From positions 1,516,994-1,580,993 of the forward strand of contig NZ_VCEI01000011.1 of assembly GCF_005860765.1 (NCBI RefSeq): a DNA stretch of 64,000 bases, written 5' to 3'. The translations under genes and the position numbers were made by a program. Shown piece by piece: positions 36,263 through 45,335 of the stretch (position 1 is the stretch's first letter; every line of letters begins with the position of its first letter). The notes under the pieces are model-generated. The model saw only the letters and a program-made list of their open reading frames with translations, ran no database searches and was not told the origin of the DNA. Origin of the DNA: Dyadobacter sediminis. Lineage in GTDB: Bacteria > Bacteroidota > Bacteroidia > Cytophagales > Spirosomataceae.

Positions 36263-36315
36263 GGCGTAAAAAAAACTCAACCCGGAACTGCATGCCTGTA
36301 TTGCATTTCCGGGTT
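36263..36315 (-). terminator. Terminator after the DUF2723 operon
   Basis: The stem AACCCGGAA (36279-36287) pairs with 36307-36315. On the minus strand it is followed by GAGTTTTTTTTA. It lies 21 nt beyond the stop of the 63-residue ORF. Confidence 0.8.
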
Positions 36316-36335
36316 CGTGCCAGCATAAAGGATGT

Positions 36336-36527
36336 TCAAGGTTCATTCATGTATTCCCAGGTTAAAATATCTGTGCTGTTGTGCGTTACAGGCTCTGCAG
36401 CATATATTTCAATGAACATCCCGATCCCGGAATCGTATTCACCTTCCAGCCATGCATCATCGTCCTTTCTCCGGAACCTGACCAGAGAGCCGTTTTCCGG
36501 CATTGCATTTTCTTTCATTGGTATCAT
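36336..36527 (-). CDS. Small hypothetical protein (63 aa)
   Basis: The 63-residue protein begins MIPMKENAMPENGSLVRFRRKDD and has an acidic, Trp-containing centre (AWLEGEYDSGIGMFIEIY). It starts 15 nt after the DUF2723 stop codon and is followed by a terminator, so it is very probably the last gene of that operon. No signal or membrane segment is seen, and no family is recognised with certainty. Confidence 0.6.
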   Translation of the reverse strand: MIPMKENAMPENGSLVRFRRKDDDAWLEGEYDSGIGMFIEIYAAEPVTHNSTDILTWEYMNEP

Positions 36528-36542
36528 ATCAAATCCCTTTTT

Positions 36543-39518
36543 TCAGTTTTCGCCGCTGTACATGCCGAAAGCGGCAAGATGGTTTTTAAAAATAGCTTCG
36601 TACTTGTCTGCAAATGCATTTTGTCCGGCTTTCCGGCTTTCCTGAACAACGGTCTGAAGAACATAAAGGTCCACGTTTACGTCCCGGTTCCGCTGCCTGC
36701 CGTTTTTCTTTGCCCAGGAAAGGTTTTCATCTGCGCGCAAGGCCATTATACCGGCCGAATCCAGTGCTTTCTTATTTTCACCAACATCAAAGAGCATGCC
36801 TACAAAACCGGCAGAAAACTGATCGTACGGAATCGTGTCGTCTGGCATGACCGTAAGTGCTTTGTTCAGCACCTTTCGGGCTTCTTTTAAGCGGCTCTCT
36901 GCAATGAGCTGCTGTGCAAGCCGGAGAAATGCAATGCGGGCAGTAGCGACGGGTGCTCCCAGGTATGTATCGTCATAGTAAATTTCAGGATTGTCCATAC
37001 CGCGCCAGTACATGTTGTCCATGACATTCTTGTACATGACATCTGCATTGACGTAACCATCGGCTGCACCCGCCACACGGACCGGAAGCAGCCGGTATGC
37101 ATAACCTTCCAGCTGCATGAACTCCTGAAGGCCGAGATTGCTGGAAGCGCCCATTGTAGAGGAAAAATAAACCGGCCTTTTCCAGTTGTTACTGGCAATG
37201 ATGTCCAGCATGACGAGATCGCCCTTGTAAAGGTTCCGGTTTCCAATATCCCAGCTGATGGAATCGCTCAGAAGAGGAACCAGATCTTTTTTTACAATAT
37301 TCATTTTCCTGATCTGACTGCTGTCAACAGGCAAAAAAAACCTTGAAGAAGGCAGAACCGAAGTCATGTCCCCGCTTGTAAGCGGAACCTGAATGGCTTT
37401 GTTTTCCTGTCTGACCAGTTCCAGATATTCCTTGAGATTGATCCCGCTTTTAACCGACGGAATTTCATAGAAAGGTATAAAATCATTTTTTCCGCTTGCA
37501 TAATTGTCTTCACTCAGGGAAAAAGGCAATGCGTCCGATTGGTTGATCTTCCGCATCAATTGCTGAATATACCAGTCGGCTCCGAGGAAAGTCTGCACAC
37601 AAACCCTTACATCCGTCCTGAAACCTTCTACTTCCTGTACGTACCAAAGCGGAAATGTATCATTGTCACCGCCTGTAAAAAGAATGGCATTCGGCGCGCA
37701 GGAATTCAAAATGTTTCGTGCAAAATCGACCGAATGAAAGCGGTTGCTGCGGTTGTGATTGTCCCATCCTTTTGCAACCATTATGGCGGGTACGGACAAA
37801 CCCAGCGCTGCTGCCAATACTGTACGGACATTTTCCGGATGAATGAATTTTCTTAACCCTTCTGCAACGGCAATAACCCCGCAGCCGATCCAGATACAGA
37901 AAACATAGAATGAACCGACATAAATGTAATCCCTTTCACGCGGCTCCGAAGGCGGCGAGTTCAGGTAAAAAACCAGTGCGACGCCTGTCAGTACAAAAAT
38001 CAGTGTCGTCACCAGCAGATCGCGCCTGCTGCGTGCATACATAAACGTAATTCCGGCAATGCCCAGTAAAAACGGCAGCATGTAAAAGTTGTTATGCCCG
38101 CGGTTTCCGGCAATGGATGAAGGAAATTCTCTGGTAAAACTCCAGGGTTCCAGCGTTCCGGCACCTTCCTTGTCACTTTCCCGCCCGACAAAATTCCAAA
38201 GAAAATAACGCCAGTACATATGCCCGAACTGATGTGTAAACATAAACGACAGGTTATGCATCATGGTTGGCTTCTGGCCGGGTGCCAGACCGGTCATTTG
38301 CTGATAAAGTTCCGGATGTCCGGGCTGTGCACTGTACATCCGCGGCAGAAGCATGTTGGCAGAAGGCTCATATTCGTAAACCGGCCGGTAATCGCTAATC
38401 ACATATTTTCCATCTTTCCTGCTGTAAACCGGAGCGCCCCGCTTCTGGCTTACGGGCTGGGAAACGAAAGTAGGGCCGTAAAGCAGCGGCCTGCTTTCAT
38501 ATTGTTCCCTTTTCAGGTACGACACAAACCGCAACACGTCGCTCGGATTATTTTCATTGATCGGCGGATTGTACTCCGATCTCACCAGAACCACCATGTA
38601 CGAACCGTAGCCGATCAGAATGAATGCAAGCGATAATAGTGCGGTATTCAGCAGTACTTTGCCCTGAAAATGTGAATAACGGATTCCCCAGACCAGCAAC
38701 CCAAGAAAAAGTATAATGAAAAAAATTACACCCGAGCGGTAAGGCAAGCCGAGTGAATTGACAAAGAAAATCTCGAATTTGCCCGCCAGTTCCGGCAGTC
38801 CGGGAATGATGCTGGAATTGATGAGGGCAAGAACCAGGAGACCGGCCAGAAAAGCCATTGTACCTCCGAAGATGCCGGGTTGCGGGTATTTTTTAAAGTA
38901 ATAAATCAGTGCAAGCGCAGGAATTGCAACAAGGTTCAGAAGATGAACGCCGATGGAAATGCCGACGAGATATGCAATCAGAATGAGCCAGCGGTTTTCG
39001 GTAGCAGGATCGGAAATTTGTTCCCATCTAAATGCAGCCCAGATGACCATGGATGTAAAAAAAGAAGACATGCCGTACACTTCTGCCTCGGAAGCCGAAT
39101 ACCAGAAGGAATCCGACCAGGTGAATGCCAGCGAACCGATCAGGCCGGAAGCGATGACCAGTACGGAATCCGGAAGTGTGAATTCCGCTTCTTTCTTGCC
39201 GATCAGTTTTGCTGTAAGAATCGTAATCGTCTGAAACAGAAAGAAGATCGTAAACGCACTGCTCAGTACGGAAACCATGTTGATCCAGTAGGCCACTTTG
39301 GTAAGATCGCCGAACGCCAGTAAGGAAAATATTCTTCCGATGAGCAGAAAAAAAGGTGCGCCCGGCGGATGAGGCACCTGCAGCTTGAATGCACAGGCGA
39401 TGAACTCGCCGCAGTCCCAGAAACTGGCGGTGGGCTCTACGGTCATTACGTAAGTGACAAGCGCAATGGCGAACGCAGTCCAGCCGGCCATGTTGTTCCA
39501 CTTTTCAAAACGGGTCAT
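36543..39518 (-). CDS. DUF2723 multi-spanning membrane protein (GT117-like)
   Basis: The start was set at ATG 39518 (MTRFEKWNN) because a -7 box lies just upstream and would cut off an earlier start at 39563. The 991-residue protein has about 12 membrane helices, with the DUF2723 hallmark TASFWDCGEFIACAFKLQVPHPPGAPFF near the N-terminus and DSFWYSASEAEVYGM. A large extracytoplasmic C-terminal domain follows. Relatives include TMEM260 protein O-mannosyltransferases; some are classed as GT117. It may transfer sugars from lipid carriers to exported proteins. Confidence 0.88.
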   Translation of the reverse strand: MTRFEKWNNMAGWTAFAIALVTYVMTVEPTASFWDCGEFIACAFKLQVPHPPGAPFFLLIGRIFSLLAFGDLTKVAYWINMVSVLSSAFTIFFLFQTITILTAKLIGKKEAEFTLPDSVLVIASGLIGSLAFTWSDSFWYSASEAEVYGMSSFFTSMVIWAAFRWEQISDPATENRWLILIAYLVGISIGVHLLNLVAIPALALIYYFKKYPQPGIFGGTMAFLAGLLVLALINSSIIPGLPELAGKFEIFFVNSLGLPYRSGVIFFIILFLGLLVWGIRYSHFQGKVLLNTALLSLAFILIGYGSYMVVLVRSEYNPPINENNPSDVLRFVSYLKREQYESRPLLYGPTFVSQPVSQKRGAPVYSRKDGKYVISDYRPVYEYEPSANMLLPRMYSAQPGHPELYQQMTGLAPGQKPTMMHNLSFMFTHQFGHMYWRYFLWNFVGRESDKEGAGTLEPWSFTREFPSSIAGNRGHNNFYMLPFLLGIAGITFMYARSRRDLLVTTLIFVLTGVALVFYLNSPPSEPRERDYIYVGSFYVFCIWIGCGVIAVAEGLRKFIHPENVRTVLAAALGLSVPAIMVAKGWDNHNRSNRFHSVDFARNILNSCAPNAILFTGGDNDTFPLWYVQEVEGFRTDVRVCVQTFLGADWYIQQLMRKINQSDALPFSLSEDNYASGKNDFIPFYEIPSVKSGINLKEYLELVRQENKAIQVPLTSGDMTSVLPSSRFFLPVDSSQIRKMNIVKKDLVPLLSDSISWDIGNRNLYKGDLVMLDIIASNNWKRPVYFSSTMGASSNLGLQEFMQLEGYAYRLLPVRVAGAADGYVNADVMYKNVMDNMYWRGMDNPEIYYDDTYLGAPVATARIAFLRLAQQLIAESRLKEARKVLNKALTVMPDDTIPYDQFSAGFVGMLFDVGENKKALDSAGIMALRADENLSWAKKNGRQRNRDVNVDLYVLQTVVQESRKAGQNAFADKYEAIFKNHLAAFGMYSGEN

Positions 39519-39941
39519 ATCAGAAAGGGATGATGGTGAAAATAGTGCTCCAAAACTATTCACACGGCTCCGTCTGCAGAAAGGACAAATCTTAAAAAAC
39601 GTTAAGCAATCGCCTGTTAAAAAGGCATTTAACTTAATTTAACAAACTACGCTGCAATAAAGCCACCGCCTTGCAAAGCGTTGACTTCTGCCCAAGTAAG
39701 TCAACGAACCGGAAAGAACATTCAGTAATCCGGAGCCGGATGAAGTGGGAGAAATCAGGCAAAAAGAAGAAAATCAAACCTGAAAACAACGTACAGCCAT
39801 CCGGCAGAAACTGCAACTTGGATGGCTATACGAAGTTTCAATCGACTGTTCCGGCAAAAGCATTTGAATGCCTGCATTGCAGTCTTACATCATCAAGAAA
39901 TAAAGGAGGGAAGTAAAAAGCGTTTTTTCTATACCGACGGG
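39519..39941. other. Intergenic region with small hairpins
   Basis: About 420 nt between DUF2723 and a small ORF. It contains the DUF2723 promoter and two short inverted repeats: CGTTGACTT (39679-39687 with 39698-39706) and AGCCATCC (39795-39802 with 39820-39827). Open frames here are not protein-like. No function is assigned to the hairpins. Confidence 0.4.
39551..39558 (-). promoter_or_regulatory. Candidate -7 box TAGTTTTG of the DUF2723 gene
   Basis: The minus-strand TAGTTTTG fits TAnnTTTG and lies 33 nt before ATG 39518. A -33 TTTG at the usual distance is not clear. Confidence 0.4.
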
Positions 39942-40148
39942 TTACTTTTCAGAATTGTCCTGAGACTTTTTTTTGGATCTTTTCACGTCGCCGGGCGTAA
40001 ATTCTCCGTTGATCCATCTAACAAAATTTTTTGATTGCACCTGGTAAACCTGGGCGGACAAAGGTTTAAGATCAGAATCCTGAATTTCTTTCAGGTAATC
40101 AGCAAGCAGTCTGTTGATTTCCTGTAAATATTGGCTTTGCGTTCTCAT
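39942..40148 (-). CDS. Small hypothetical protein (68 aa)
   Basis: The 68-residue protein has an amphipathic N-terminal helix (YLQEINRLLADYLKEIQ), a middle segment SKNFVRWINGEF and a basic tail (KRSKKKSQDNSEK). It looks like a soluble cytoplasmic protein. I do not recognise the family. It stands alone between two intergenic stretches. Confidence 0.5.
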   Translation of the reverse strand: MRTQSQYLQEINRLLADYLKEIQDSDLKPLSAQVYQVQSKNFVRWINGEFTPGDVKRSKKKSQDNSEK

Positions 40149-40313
40149 GAGGGTGATTAAATAGATTTTTTTGAGTAAACAGTTACGCAGCCGTCTGATA
40201 GCCCGGTTTATGTAACCTGCTGCAATAATAATTTATTGGTTTTGATCCGTACTTCTTTTTGGGGTGAGGCCGCCTATTTTATGGGTGTAACATTAATTGG
40301 ATGGGGGCAGCAA

Positions 40314-40925
40314 TTATGTCGGAATATCCCGAGATGTATCTGCATCCTTACCAACTCTTGTAGAAAGATTAAGACTGTATTTGTAGATCGTTTTCCACTG
40401 GTTTTCGTCATGCTGCATCAGGTGGAATTCGCTGACCGGAAAGCTTGCCTGAAAGGGTCGGCTTTCATACACTGTCCATGCGTTTGTAAAAAACGCCGGC
40501 GTCAGGTCGCGGTAAGCAATCGTGATGTGAGGTGAAAATTCCTTTTCGGTATGCGATACCTTTATGGTGGGAAATGCGGAGGCAAATTGTTGTATAATCT
40601 GCTTTTGAAGACGGCTTAATGCAGGGCTTTGAACCGGTTTGACATACATAACCGGTCTTGCGGAAGCGGCAAAATTACCAAATCCGTCCAGTTCTGTTGT
40701 AAATGGCAAAACGTCTGTATAAAGCTGTTTAAACCATTTCAATACTCGGGAATGTTCCTCTTCTGCAACCTGAAATGGCGCTTTCAGCGTAATATGCGGT
40801 ATATTTCTCAGTGCCTTGCTGCTTTGAAACCTTTCTGCCATATCGTACTGAAACCGCCTGATCTGCTCATTAATTTCTTCCGGAGGAATAACTGCAATCA
40901 GATAACGGTTCAGAATAAGAGCCAT
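40314..40925 (-). CDS. 2H phosphoesterase (2'-5' RNA ligase family)
   Basis: The 203-residue protein has the two family motifs HITLKAPF (about 46) and HITIAY (about 144), spaced as in LigT/2H phosphoesterases. Members act on 2'-5' or cyclic phosphodiester bonds in RNA or nucleotides. No tRNA or RNA repair genes are adjacent, so the substrate is open. Confidence 0.85.
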   Translation of the reverse strand: MALILNRYLIAVIPPEEINEQIRRFQYDMAERFQSSKALRNIPHITLKAPFQVAEEEHSRVLKWFKQLYTDVLPFTTELDGFGNFAASARPVMYVKPVQSPALSRLQKQIIQQFASAFPTIKVSHTEKEFSPHITIAYRDLTPAFFTNAWTVYESRPFQASFPVSEFHLMQHDENQWKTIYKYSLNLSTRVGKDADTSRDIPT

Positions 40926-41040
40926 ACGGATTCGGGTTTCAGCTTTTTTGAATGAAGCAAGTGTAACGAAAACCGTGCCGGAAGATGCTGTGGGTTCAAA
41001 TTGGTTTTCGAAAAAAATTCCCTGAACTGGTTTTTATATA

Positions 41041-41087
41041 AAAGAGAAATCCTGCACCGGATTTTCAGCCATGCAGGATTTCTCTTT
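41041..41087 (-). terminator. Terminator of the VOC gene
   Basis: A perfect 16-bp stem (AAAGAGAAATCCTGCA, 41041-41056, with 41072-41087) has a 15-nt loop. On the minus strand it is followed by TTTATATAAAAA. Confidence 0.75.
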
Positions 41088-41192
41088 TACAATCCGGAAT
41101 TTAAACTTTCAAAGAATCAGAACCGTTAAAATCCCGGTGCAACAAAGCGAATTTCATTGACGAATTCATTCTACTATTTAAAAGAAGTAAGT

Positions 41193-41603
41193 TTAAGCTT
41201 CTTCTGGAACGGCACTCGTTTCCATCCACATTACTTCCCACAAATGCCCGTCCAGATCCTGATAGCCGTGCCCGTACATATACGGATAATCCTGTGGTTC
41301 GCTCGGCACCGTCGCGCCGGCATCCACGGCTTTCCGGACCATCAAATCCACATCTTCGCGGCTGTCAGCCGAAAGGCATAAAATGACTTCGGAGGTTTTG
41401 GTTGCGTCTGCAATTTCCTTTTTGGTGAACGTTTTATAAAACGGCTCAACAAGCAGCATCACATAAATATCTTCACTGATGATCATACATGTTGCTTTTT
41501 CATCCGTAAACTGCGCATTGAACGTGTAACCAAGCTTTGTAAAAAAATCAACGGACCTGTTCAGATCTTTAACCGGCAGATTGACAAATATTTTAGTAGC
41601 CAT
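41193..41603 (-). CDS. VOC-family protein (glyoxalase/bleomycin-resistance fold)
   Basis: The start was set at MATKIFVNLPVKDL (41603), since a -7 box covers the earlier start at 41630. The 136-residue protein has the paired VOC repeats and the C-terminal QDLDGHLWEVMWM, which carries the usual metal-site glutamate. Such proteins bind divalent metal and act on small molecules or serve as resistance proteins. The substrate is unknown. Its promoter shares an upstream motif with the DoxX gene. Confidence 0.88.
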   Translation of the reverse strand: MATKIFVNLPVKDLNRSVDFFTKLGYTFNAQFTDEKATCMIISEDIYVMLLVEPFYKTFTKKEIADATKTSEVILCLSADSREDVDLMVRKAVDAGATVPSEPQDYPYMYGHGYQDLDGHLWEVMWMETSAVPEEA

Positions 41604-41629
41604 TGTCTTGATTGAGATTAGTGATGACA

Positions 41630-41700
41630 CAAACTTACACGTTGCCTGAACAATTCAGGTTGTGCAATTGCGACAACTAAGGGGGTCAATCGGGACATTC
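41630..41700 (-). promoter_or_regulatory. VOC promoter with shared upstream motif
   Basis: TAAGTTTG at 41630-41637 (minus) is a consensus -7 box with no good -33 element. Upstream lie the palindrome CCTGAA-CAA-TTCAGG (41645-41659), ATTGCGACA (41667-41675) and GGGGGT (41681-41686). The GGGGGT block is 44 nt from the -7 box, and the same pair of words occurs at almost the same distance before the DoxX gene. It is a likely activator site. Confidence 0.55.
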
Positions 41701-41738
41701 ATTTTACGCTTTTTCCGAGGTGCAAAGCAGCCTTTTCT

Positions 41739-43178
41739 TTATTCTTTCGGTATAAACAGATCATCATAATGCGCGGAAGGCAGCAGAATGCCGCCGCTTT
41801 GTGCATAAAACGTTTCATCCGTGATATAAACGCCTTTTTGCGTACGCGCCCAGCTTCCGTTTGATCCCGGATGATACGACATCAGTTTATCCCAGTTTTT
41901 GTAATACTGATGACCGTTGGTTTCCTGCAGGCCGACCGACATGCCCGGGAACGGCTGCAAGCGGGCGGCCACATTCTTGTTCCAGTCCACCAATATCGGG
42001 TTAACCGTCAGGTCCGCACAAAAGCAGGGCACTTTTTTCTCGTAGGCAAGCTGCGTAATTTTCATGGTCATGCTCAGCGTTTTGGCAATGGCTTTCACTG
42101 CAATGGCCGAATAGCCGAGTTCAATCCGGTGTGCGGCGTCTTCAACCGTATGCGCACTTTCATCGGCTGCAATGCGTACACCGAGATCGCCGACGAATGT
42201 TTCATTGCTTTCCTCAAAAGGTTCCTCGATAACGGCAATCTGGTCCAGTGCTCCGATTTTTCCGGCATGATCCAGAAAACGCAGCAGCGTTTCTTTTTTC
42301 TCATATCTGCCGTTCGCATCAAAGTAGTAAGGTATTTTGCCGTTCCGGGTATAAGGTGTCTCAAAATGGCCGATTGCCTCGTGCACCGCAGTCAGGAAAG
42401 CAATGTCCTTTTCGATCATTTCCTGCTGTGTTCCGGCAGAACCGGTTTTCAGTTTCATGATAAAATAACCTTCCTCCGCAGCCTGCCTGATCCGCTCCGC
42501 AGAAGTCCCGACGCTGAAAGCAGGTATGCTGGCGACTTTTTCATGGCGATACGATAATCCGGGCTTGTATTCGGCAGGAACAAGATCGTCAAACTGCATT
42601 ATATTGTTTTCTCTTGCGTACAAAATCCACACCGCATTATCGACACAAACCAAAGCATTGAGCGCGAACGTTTTTCTGAGATTCGGGTTGCCCGTGATCT
42701 TTCTGCCGTAATCCAGCACCTCGGGCAGCAGGTCTTCCATCAGCTGCACGGGGTTTGTAAACGACTGTCCTTTAATCATCTGAAGTGCACGTTCACTCAT
42801 TGCATACATCAGCGCATTTCCCGCACTTTCTGAATGAGCGGCAAAAACACCGGAATCAGACCACAATACGCCTTGTGTTGCCAGTCCGGTTGCCTTTATT
42901 CCCGCATCGGATTCGAGCATGGCCACGGCCTGCCAGCTATCCGTGATCGCGCTGCCTTTGAAACGGTACGGATGCAGCGGCTCTCGCTCGAAATTGGAAC
43001 TTACATTTCTGATCCGGATGGTTTTCATGGACTTTTCCATTTTAAAGCCCGCACGGGTTTCATCAAAGCCCATTGTTCCGGCAGCAGCCAGCAGGCCGGC
43101 CCGGCTTACAAATTCCCTTCTGGACATGTTTTCAGTTTTACCCATATGATTACGGCAGGCTGTGATGACGGTTTGCAT
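41739..43178 (-). CDS. Enolase-superfamily (mandelate racemase-like) enzyme with Tat-like signal
   Basis: The ORF has 479 residues; a start at 43145 (MGKTENMSRREF) may be better. The N-terminus carries a Tat-type signal (SRREFVSRAGLLAAAGTMG). The barrel shows the catalytic KxK (FIMKLKTG), then the metal ligands in YYFDANGRY, VIEEPFEE and IAADESA. This is the mandelate racemase/muconate lactonising group, acting by proton abstraction next to a carboxylate. It ends the cluster with dapA-like, epimerase and transporter genes. Confidence 0.85.
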   Translation of the reverse strand: MQTVITACRNHMGKTENMSRREFVSRAGLLAAAGTMGFDETRAGFKMEKSMKTIRIRNVSSNFEREPLHPYRFKGSAITDSWQAVAMLESDAGIKATGLATQGVLWSDSGVFAAHSESAGNALMYAMSERALQMIKGQSFTNPVQLMEDLLPEVLDYGRKITGNPNLRKTFALNALVCVDNAVWILYARENNIMQFDDLVPAEYKPGLSYRHEKVASIPAFSVGTSAERIRQAAEEGYFIMKLKTGSAGTQQEMIEKDIAFLTAVHEAIGHFETPYTRNGKIPYYFDANGRYEKKETLLRFLDHAGKIGALDQIAVIEEPFEESNETFVGDLGVRIAADESAHTVEDAAHRIELGYSAIAVKAIAKTLSMTMKITQLAYEKKVPCFCADLTVNPILVDWNKNVAARLQPFPGMSVGLQETNGHQYYKNWDKLMSYHPGSNGSWARTQKGVYITDETFYAQSGGILLPSAHYDDLFIPKE

Positions 43179-43211
43179 TATTTCATCAATCCAGAAACAG
43201 CCTGATGTAAA

Positions 43212-44279
43212 TTAGGAGATTCTGATTTCTTTTTCAAGAAACGCATGGACAAAATCATCATCAACCAGATGCGGATAAGCTTCGATAACCCTTGTAATTT
43301 CCTCAAACTGTCCGGGCGAAAGGTTTTCTTCCGGGTTCAGCGTCCATATTCCTTCCATTAATCCCTGCCGCCGGAGCACTTCATGCACGCCCGTAATGCA
43401 GCCATGAAAATGATGCGCCGGATCAAATATAGCCGCATTCATGTCTGTAACGGCGATGTTCAGCGCAAGCATATCTTCTGCATCCGTATAGTTCTCATTT
43501 ACACAGCTTTTTACACTTTCAAGCAATTTCACGGCTTTTTCGGTCCATACGGCCCAATGTCCGAGCAACCCGCCGACAAATCTTTTCTCTACCGTTTTTC
43601 CATGAATTTCAAAACGATATGGCGTAAGCAGGTCGGCAATAATGTTATCGTCATTTCCTGTGTAAAGCGCTATTTCACCGTTCCTGGAAGAATGGCAAAC
43701 GGCGCGTACTACATCCAGCGTCTGATAACGGTTGAACGCGGCAATTTTGACAGCATACACATTCGGGATTTCTGCGAACTGCTGCCAGAAAGCATAACTG
43801 AAAATCCTTCCGCCGATGGCCGCCTGAAGATAAAAGCCGAATACCGGAATAACTTCGGAAACTGCTTTGACATGCTCAATAATTTCTGTCTCGGACTGCG
43901 TTTTAAATGCTGCCATGCTGACAAGCCCCAGATCGTAGCCGTACTTTACGGCAATTCTGGCTTCGTTTAAAGCCTGTTTTGTTAGACCGCAAATGCCTGC
44001 TACTTTTATAAACGGCCTGTTCAGATTGCCTTTTTCGACTTCGTCTGCGGTCATTTCCAGTACTTTCTCGTAAAGGTTTACTTCCGGATTGCGTATTTCA
44101 AACTGCGTGGTATGCACGCCGATTGCGATCCCTCCTGCCCCGCTGGCCATGTAATACCGCGTCAGGCTCCTTTGTTTGTGCTCATCCAGCGTAAGGTCCT
44201 GTTTCAATGCAAGCGGATGCGCCGGAATTACCGTACCGTCAAACAGCAGTTTCCGGATTTCCTGATGGAGCGTTGTCAT
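43212..44279 (-). CDS. DapA-family (dihydrodipicolinate synthase-like) aldolase
   Basis: The 355-residue TIM-barrel protein keeps the Schiff-base lysine (NVYAVKIAAFNRYQT) and the upstream tyrosine (VFGFYLQ), but the usual GTTGE loop reads GVHTTQFE. It is therefore probably not a lysine-pathway enzyme but an aldolase or dehydratase for a sugar acid or keto acid. It lies 33 nt upstream of the enolase-superfamily gene and 39 nt downstream of the epimerase gene, all on one strand. Confidence 0.85.
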   Translation of the reverse strand: MTTLHQEIRKLLFDGTVIPAHPLALKQDLTLDEHKQRSLTRYYMASGAGGIAIGVHTTQFEIRNPEVNLYEKVLEMTADEVEKGNLNRPFIKVAGICGLTKQALNEARIAVKYGYDLGLVSMAAFKTQSETEIIEHVKAVSEVIPVFGFYLQAAIGGRIFSYAFWQQFAEIPNVYAVKIAAFNRYQTLDVVRAVCHSSRNGEIALYTGNDDNIIADLLTPYRFEIHGKTVEKRFVGGLLGHWAVWTEKAVKLLESVKSCVNENYTDAEDMLALNIAVTDMNAAIFDPAHHFHGCITGVHEVLRRQGLMEGIWTLNPEENLSPGQFEEITRVIEAYPHLVDDDFVHAFLEKEIRIS

Positions 44280-44318
44280 ACGTTTTTAGTTCAAGAGTTC
44301 GCTTCTGATTTTCTATTT

Positions 44319-45335
44319 TTAAAACTGGCCCTGACGCTCCTGAAAATGCGTGGGCTTGTTGATCGTTTTTCCTCCTTCCAGAAGCCATTGTGCTGTTATC
44401 TCAATCATCTGCTTCAAGGTCGTACGCGGATAACCGAACAGGCGGAACGATTCGGCCGCATTGCTCAGCAAAGCCGTAGGCTGCTCCTCGTTCACAAACT
44501 CCGGAACGATATTGAATATACGTCCGAATTCCTGTGCAAGCCAGCGCAGCGGAACCGTTTCCGGACCGGTTACATTCAGCAGCTTTGAAGGCGACGCACA
44601 ATGCAGCAAGGAACGGATCGCCATTTCATTGGCATCGCCCTGCCAGATTACATTCACATGCCCTGTTTTGAGATCAACCGGTTTTCCGTTCAGTACAGAT
44701 TTCGCTACTTCCAGCAGTACGCCGTATTTGAAATCAATCGCATAGTTCAGACGATAGATCAGCAGCGGCGTGCCGTGAATGGACGAAAAATACTGGAACA
44801 TTCTTTCCCTGCCCAGACACGATTGTCCGTATTCGCCGACCGGATCTGTCCGGAGTTCTTCCGTAGCGCCGCCCGACAAAACAGGTGTAAACGGATACAC
44901 ATTTCCCGTTGAGTAAACGACAATTCTGGAAAGACGGAATTTTTCAGCCACCCGGCCGGGCAAATACGTGTTCATCGCCCACGTATAGGGCTCATTGCCT
45001 GAAGTACCGAATTTGGTTCCGGCAAGATAAAGTACATTCGCGATTTCAGGAAGCGACTGCAGTTGTGCATCGTCCAGAATATCGGCTGCTATGGTTTCGA
45101 TTCCTGCTGCATTCAGTTCATCGGCCAGTCCTGCTTCACTGAAACGCGATACGCCGATTACCCTTTTGTCAAGTCCTGCACGGTCAATGGCCTGCTTCGC
45201 CAGACGGGCAATGCTTGGCCCGATTTTGCCTCCGGCTCCGAGAATCAGGATATCGCCCTTGATGAATTTCATATCTTCCACAAGCGCGTCGGAAGGGCTC
45301 AGCCATTTTTCTTCCAGAGATGTTAAAGCCGTCAT
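44319..45335 (-). CDS. NAD(P)-dependent epimerase/dehydratase family protein
   Basis: The 338-residue protein has an N-terminal Rossmann nucleotide-binding motif (ILILGAGGKIGPSIAR, about 30-45) and an SDR-extended layout. A catalytic Tyr/Lys pair is not obvious: the region with VVYSTGNVYPF is the probable active-site strand. Its start overlaps the stop of the transporter gene by one base. In the cluster it may oxidise or reduce the compound handled by the DapA-like and enolase-like enzymes. Confidence 0.8.
   Translation of the reverse strand: MTALTSLEEKWLSPSDALVEDMKFIKGDILILGAGGKIGPSIARLAKQAIDRAGLDKRVIGVSRFSEAGLADELNAAGIETIAADILDDAQLQSLPEIANVLYLAGTKFGTSGNEPYTWAMNTYLPGRVAEKFRLSRIVVYSTGNVYPFTPVLSGGATEELRTDPVGEYGQSCLGRERMFQYFSSIHGTPLLIYRLNYAIDFKYGVLLEVAKSVLNGKPVDLKTGHVNVIWQGDANEMAIRSLLHCASPSKLLNVTGPETVPLRWLAQEFGRIFNIVPEFVNEEQPTALLSNAAESFRLFGYPRTTLKQMIEITAQWLLEGGKTINKPTHFQERQGQF

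Noticed and set aside
39671..39916. 81-residue open frame on the plus strand
   Set aside because: Composition is Lys/Ser/Asn-rich without a fold-like pattern, and the region contains short hairpins instead; no operon context.
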